From: Chitinophaga sp. sic0106 | GTDB lineage: Bacteria > Bacteroidota > Bacteroidia > Chitinophagales > Chitinophagaceae | Direction: 5' to 3' | DNA: 64,000 bases | NCBI RefSeq assembly: GCF_019219075.1 | Contig: NZ_JAHUWJ010000028.1 | Span: forward strand, 1 to 64,000 | In this document: positions 63,405 through 64,000 of the stretch, piece after piece | Position numbering within the stretch: the stretch's first letter is position 1 | How the letters are laid out: each line of letters begins with the position of its first letter | Position numbers and translations under genes: made by a program | The notes under the pieces: model-generated | The model's database searches: none | Seen by the model: the letters and a program-made list of their open reading frames with translations, nothing else | What the model was told of the DNA's origin: nothing

Positions 63405-64000
63405 ATGAAAAGAGAAGAAATTGTCGCATCGCTGCGCGCCGACCTGGAGCCATGGGATATCATCGTCATCGGTGGAGGGGCCACCGGCCTGGGAGCCGCA
63501 CTGGAAGCCGTTACCCGCGGATATCGTACCCTCCTGCTGGAGCAGGTCGATTTCGCTAAATCTACCTCCAGCAAAAGCACCAAACTGGTGCATGGAGGTG
63601 TCCGGTACCTGGCCCAGGGAGATGTAAGCCTGGTACGCGAAGCCAGCGTAGAACGTGGCCTGCTTACCCGCAATGCGCCACACCTGGTGCGTAATCTCTC
63701 TTTTGTAATCCCTACTTTCTCCTGGTGGGAAAACCTGAAATATACCATCGGCCTCAAAATGTACGACTGGCTCGCCGGCCGGCTCAGCCTGGGTAAGTCC
63801 AAACATATATCCAAAGCGGAAGCGCTGGAGCGCCTGTCGACCCTCAAGCCCGATAAACTCGCCGGCGGTGTGCTTTACCACGATGGTCAGTTCGATGATA
63901 GCCGCCTGGCTATCAACCTCGCCCAAACCATTGTGGATAAAAATGGGACCGTACTCAACTACATGAAGGTGACCCGGCTGCATAAAGATGAACTCGGAAA
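63405..64000 (+). CDS. glpD: FAD-dependent glycerol-3-phosphate dehydrogenase, 5' part
   Basis: The gene starts at ATG 63405 and runs off the window; about 198 residues are present. It shows the FAD-binding VIGGGATGLGAALEA (about 21-35), then SKSTKLVHGGVRYLAQGD and GVLYHDGQFDDSRL, as in GlpD of many bacteria. The enzyme oxidises glycerol-3-phosphate to dihydroxyacetone phosphate at the membrane. Open frames on the other strand here are shadows. Confidence 0.93.
   Translation, partial: MKREEIVASLRADLEPWDIIVIGGGATGLGAALEAVTRGYRTLLLEQVDFAKSTSSKSTKLVHGGVRYLAQGDVSLVREASVERGLLTRNAPHLVRNLSFVIPTFSWWENLKYTIGLKMYDWLAGRLSLGKSKHISKAEALERLSTLKPDKLAGGVLYHDGQFDDSRLAINLAQTIVDKNGTVLNYMKVTRLHKDELG

Noticed and set aside
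63324..63983. Minus-strand open frame of 219 codons at the right end
   Set aside because: The plus strand encodes an unmistakable GlpD N-terminus over the same bases.

Overview
The window looks like chromosome from a Bacteroidota member of the Chitinophaga type. The evidence is three SusC/SusD outer-membrane pairs, two ECF sigma/FecR systems, several LytTR/TlpA/PKD-like Bacteroidota families, weak Shine-Dalgarno sites and moderate GC. All family names come from reading motifs by eye; no database search was run.

Left part (1-23.7 kb): a MarR regulator diverges from a fused E1 alpha/beta 2-oxoacid dehydrogenase. A short MutS-like ATPase and a first susC/susD pair follow. An ECF sigma gene and a fecR gene diverge from each other, and fecR reads into an STN-domain susC, a susD and a phosphoesterase fused to a PQQ-type propeller. 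An overlapping AbiEi/AbiEii toxin-antitoxin pair, an initiator-like tRNA-Met, a NIPSNAP protein and a suppressor-of-fused-domain protein complete this part.

Middle part (23.7-41.4 kb, mostly minus strand): a compact peptide-modification locus reads LytS-type kinase, LytTR response regulator, a 68-residue candidate precursor with no cysteine, a receiver-only regulator and a full-length LanB dehydratase. A 27-bp element (22/27 identical) stands before both the precursor gene and lanB. Upstream of it is a sigma, fecR, STN-susC, susD, DUF4843, PKD-like, TlpA, TlpA operon.

Right part (41.4-64 kb): methyltransferase, Fic protein, ATP-grasp protein, a propeller-like protein and Ada lead into an AT-rich defence-like island (46.3-60.4 kb). 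The island holds a BrxHI-like helicase with a BrxD-like ATPase carrying four SAP-like repeats, an AAA ATPase with a DUF234-type tail, a class III cyclase-like protein, a PD-(D/E)XK protein, a caspase-family protease ending in an SSB-like acidic tip (DDDLPF), and a large serine recombinase. Terminator-plus-tRNA-3'-like fragments separate some cassettes. An elongator-type tRNA-Met, an MscS channel and the start of glpD close the window.

The most promising candidates for undescribed biology are the caspase with an SSB-type tail beside a nuclease-like protein, the cysteine-free LanB peptide locus with its shared 27-bp element, and the stand-alone BrxD/BrxHI pair with tandem SAP repeats.
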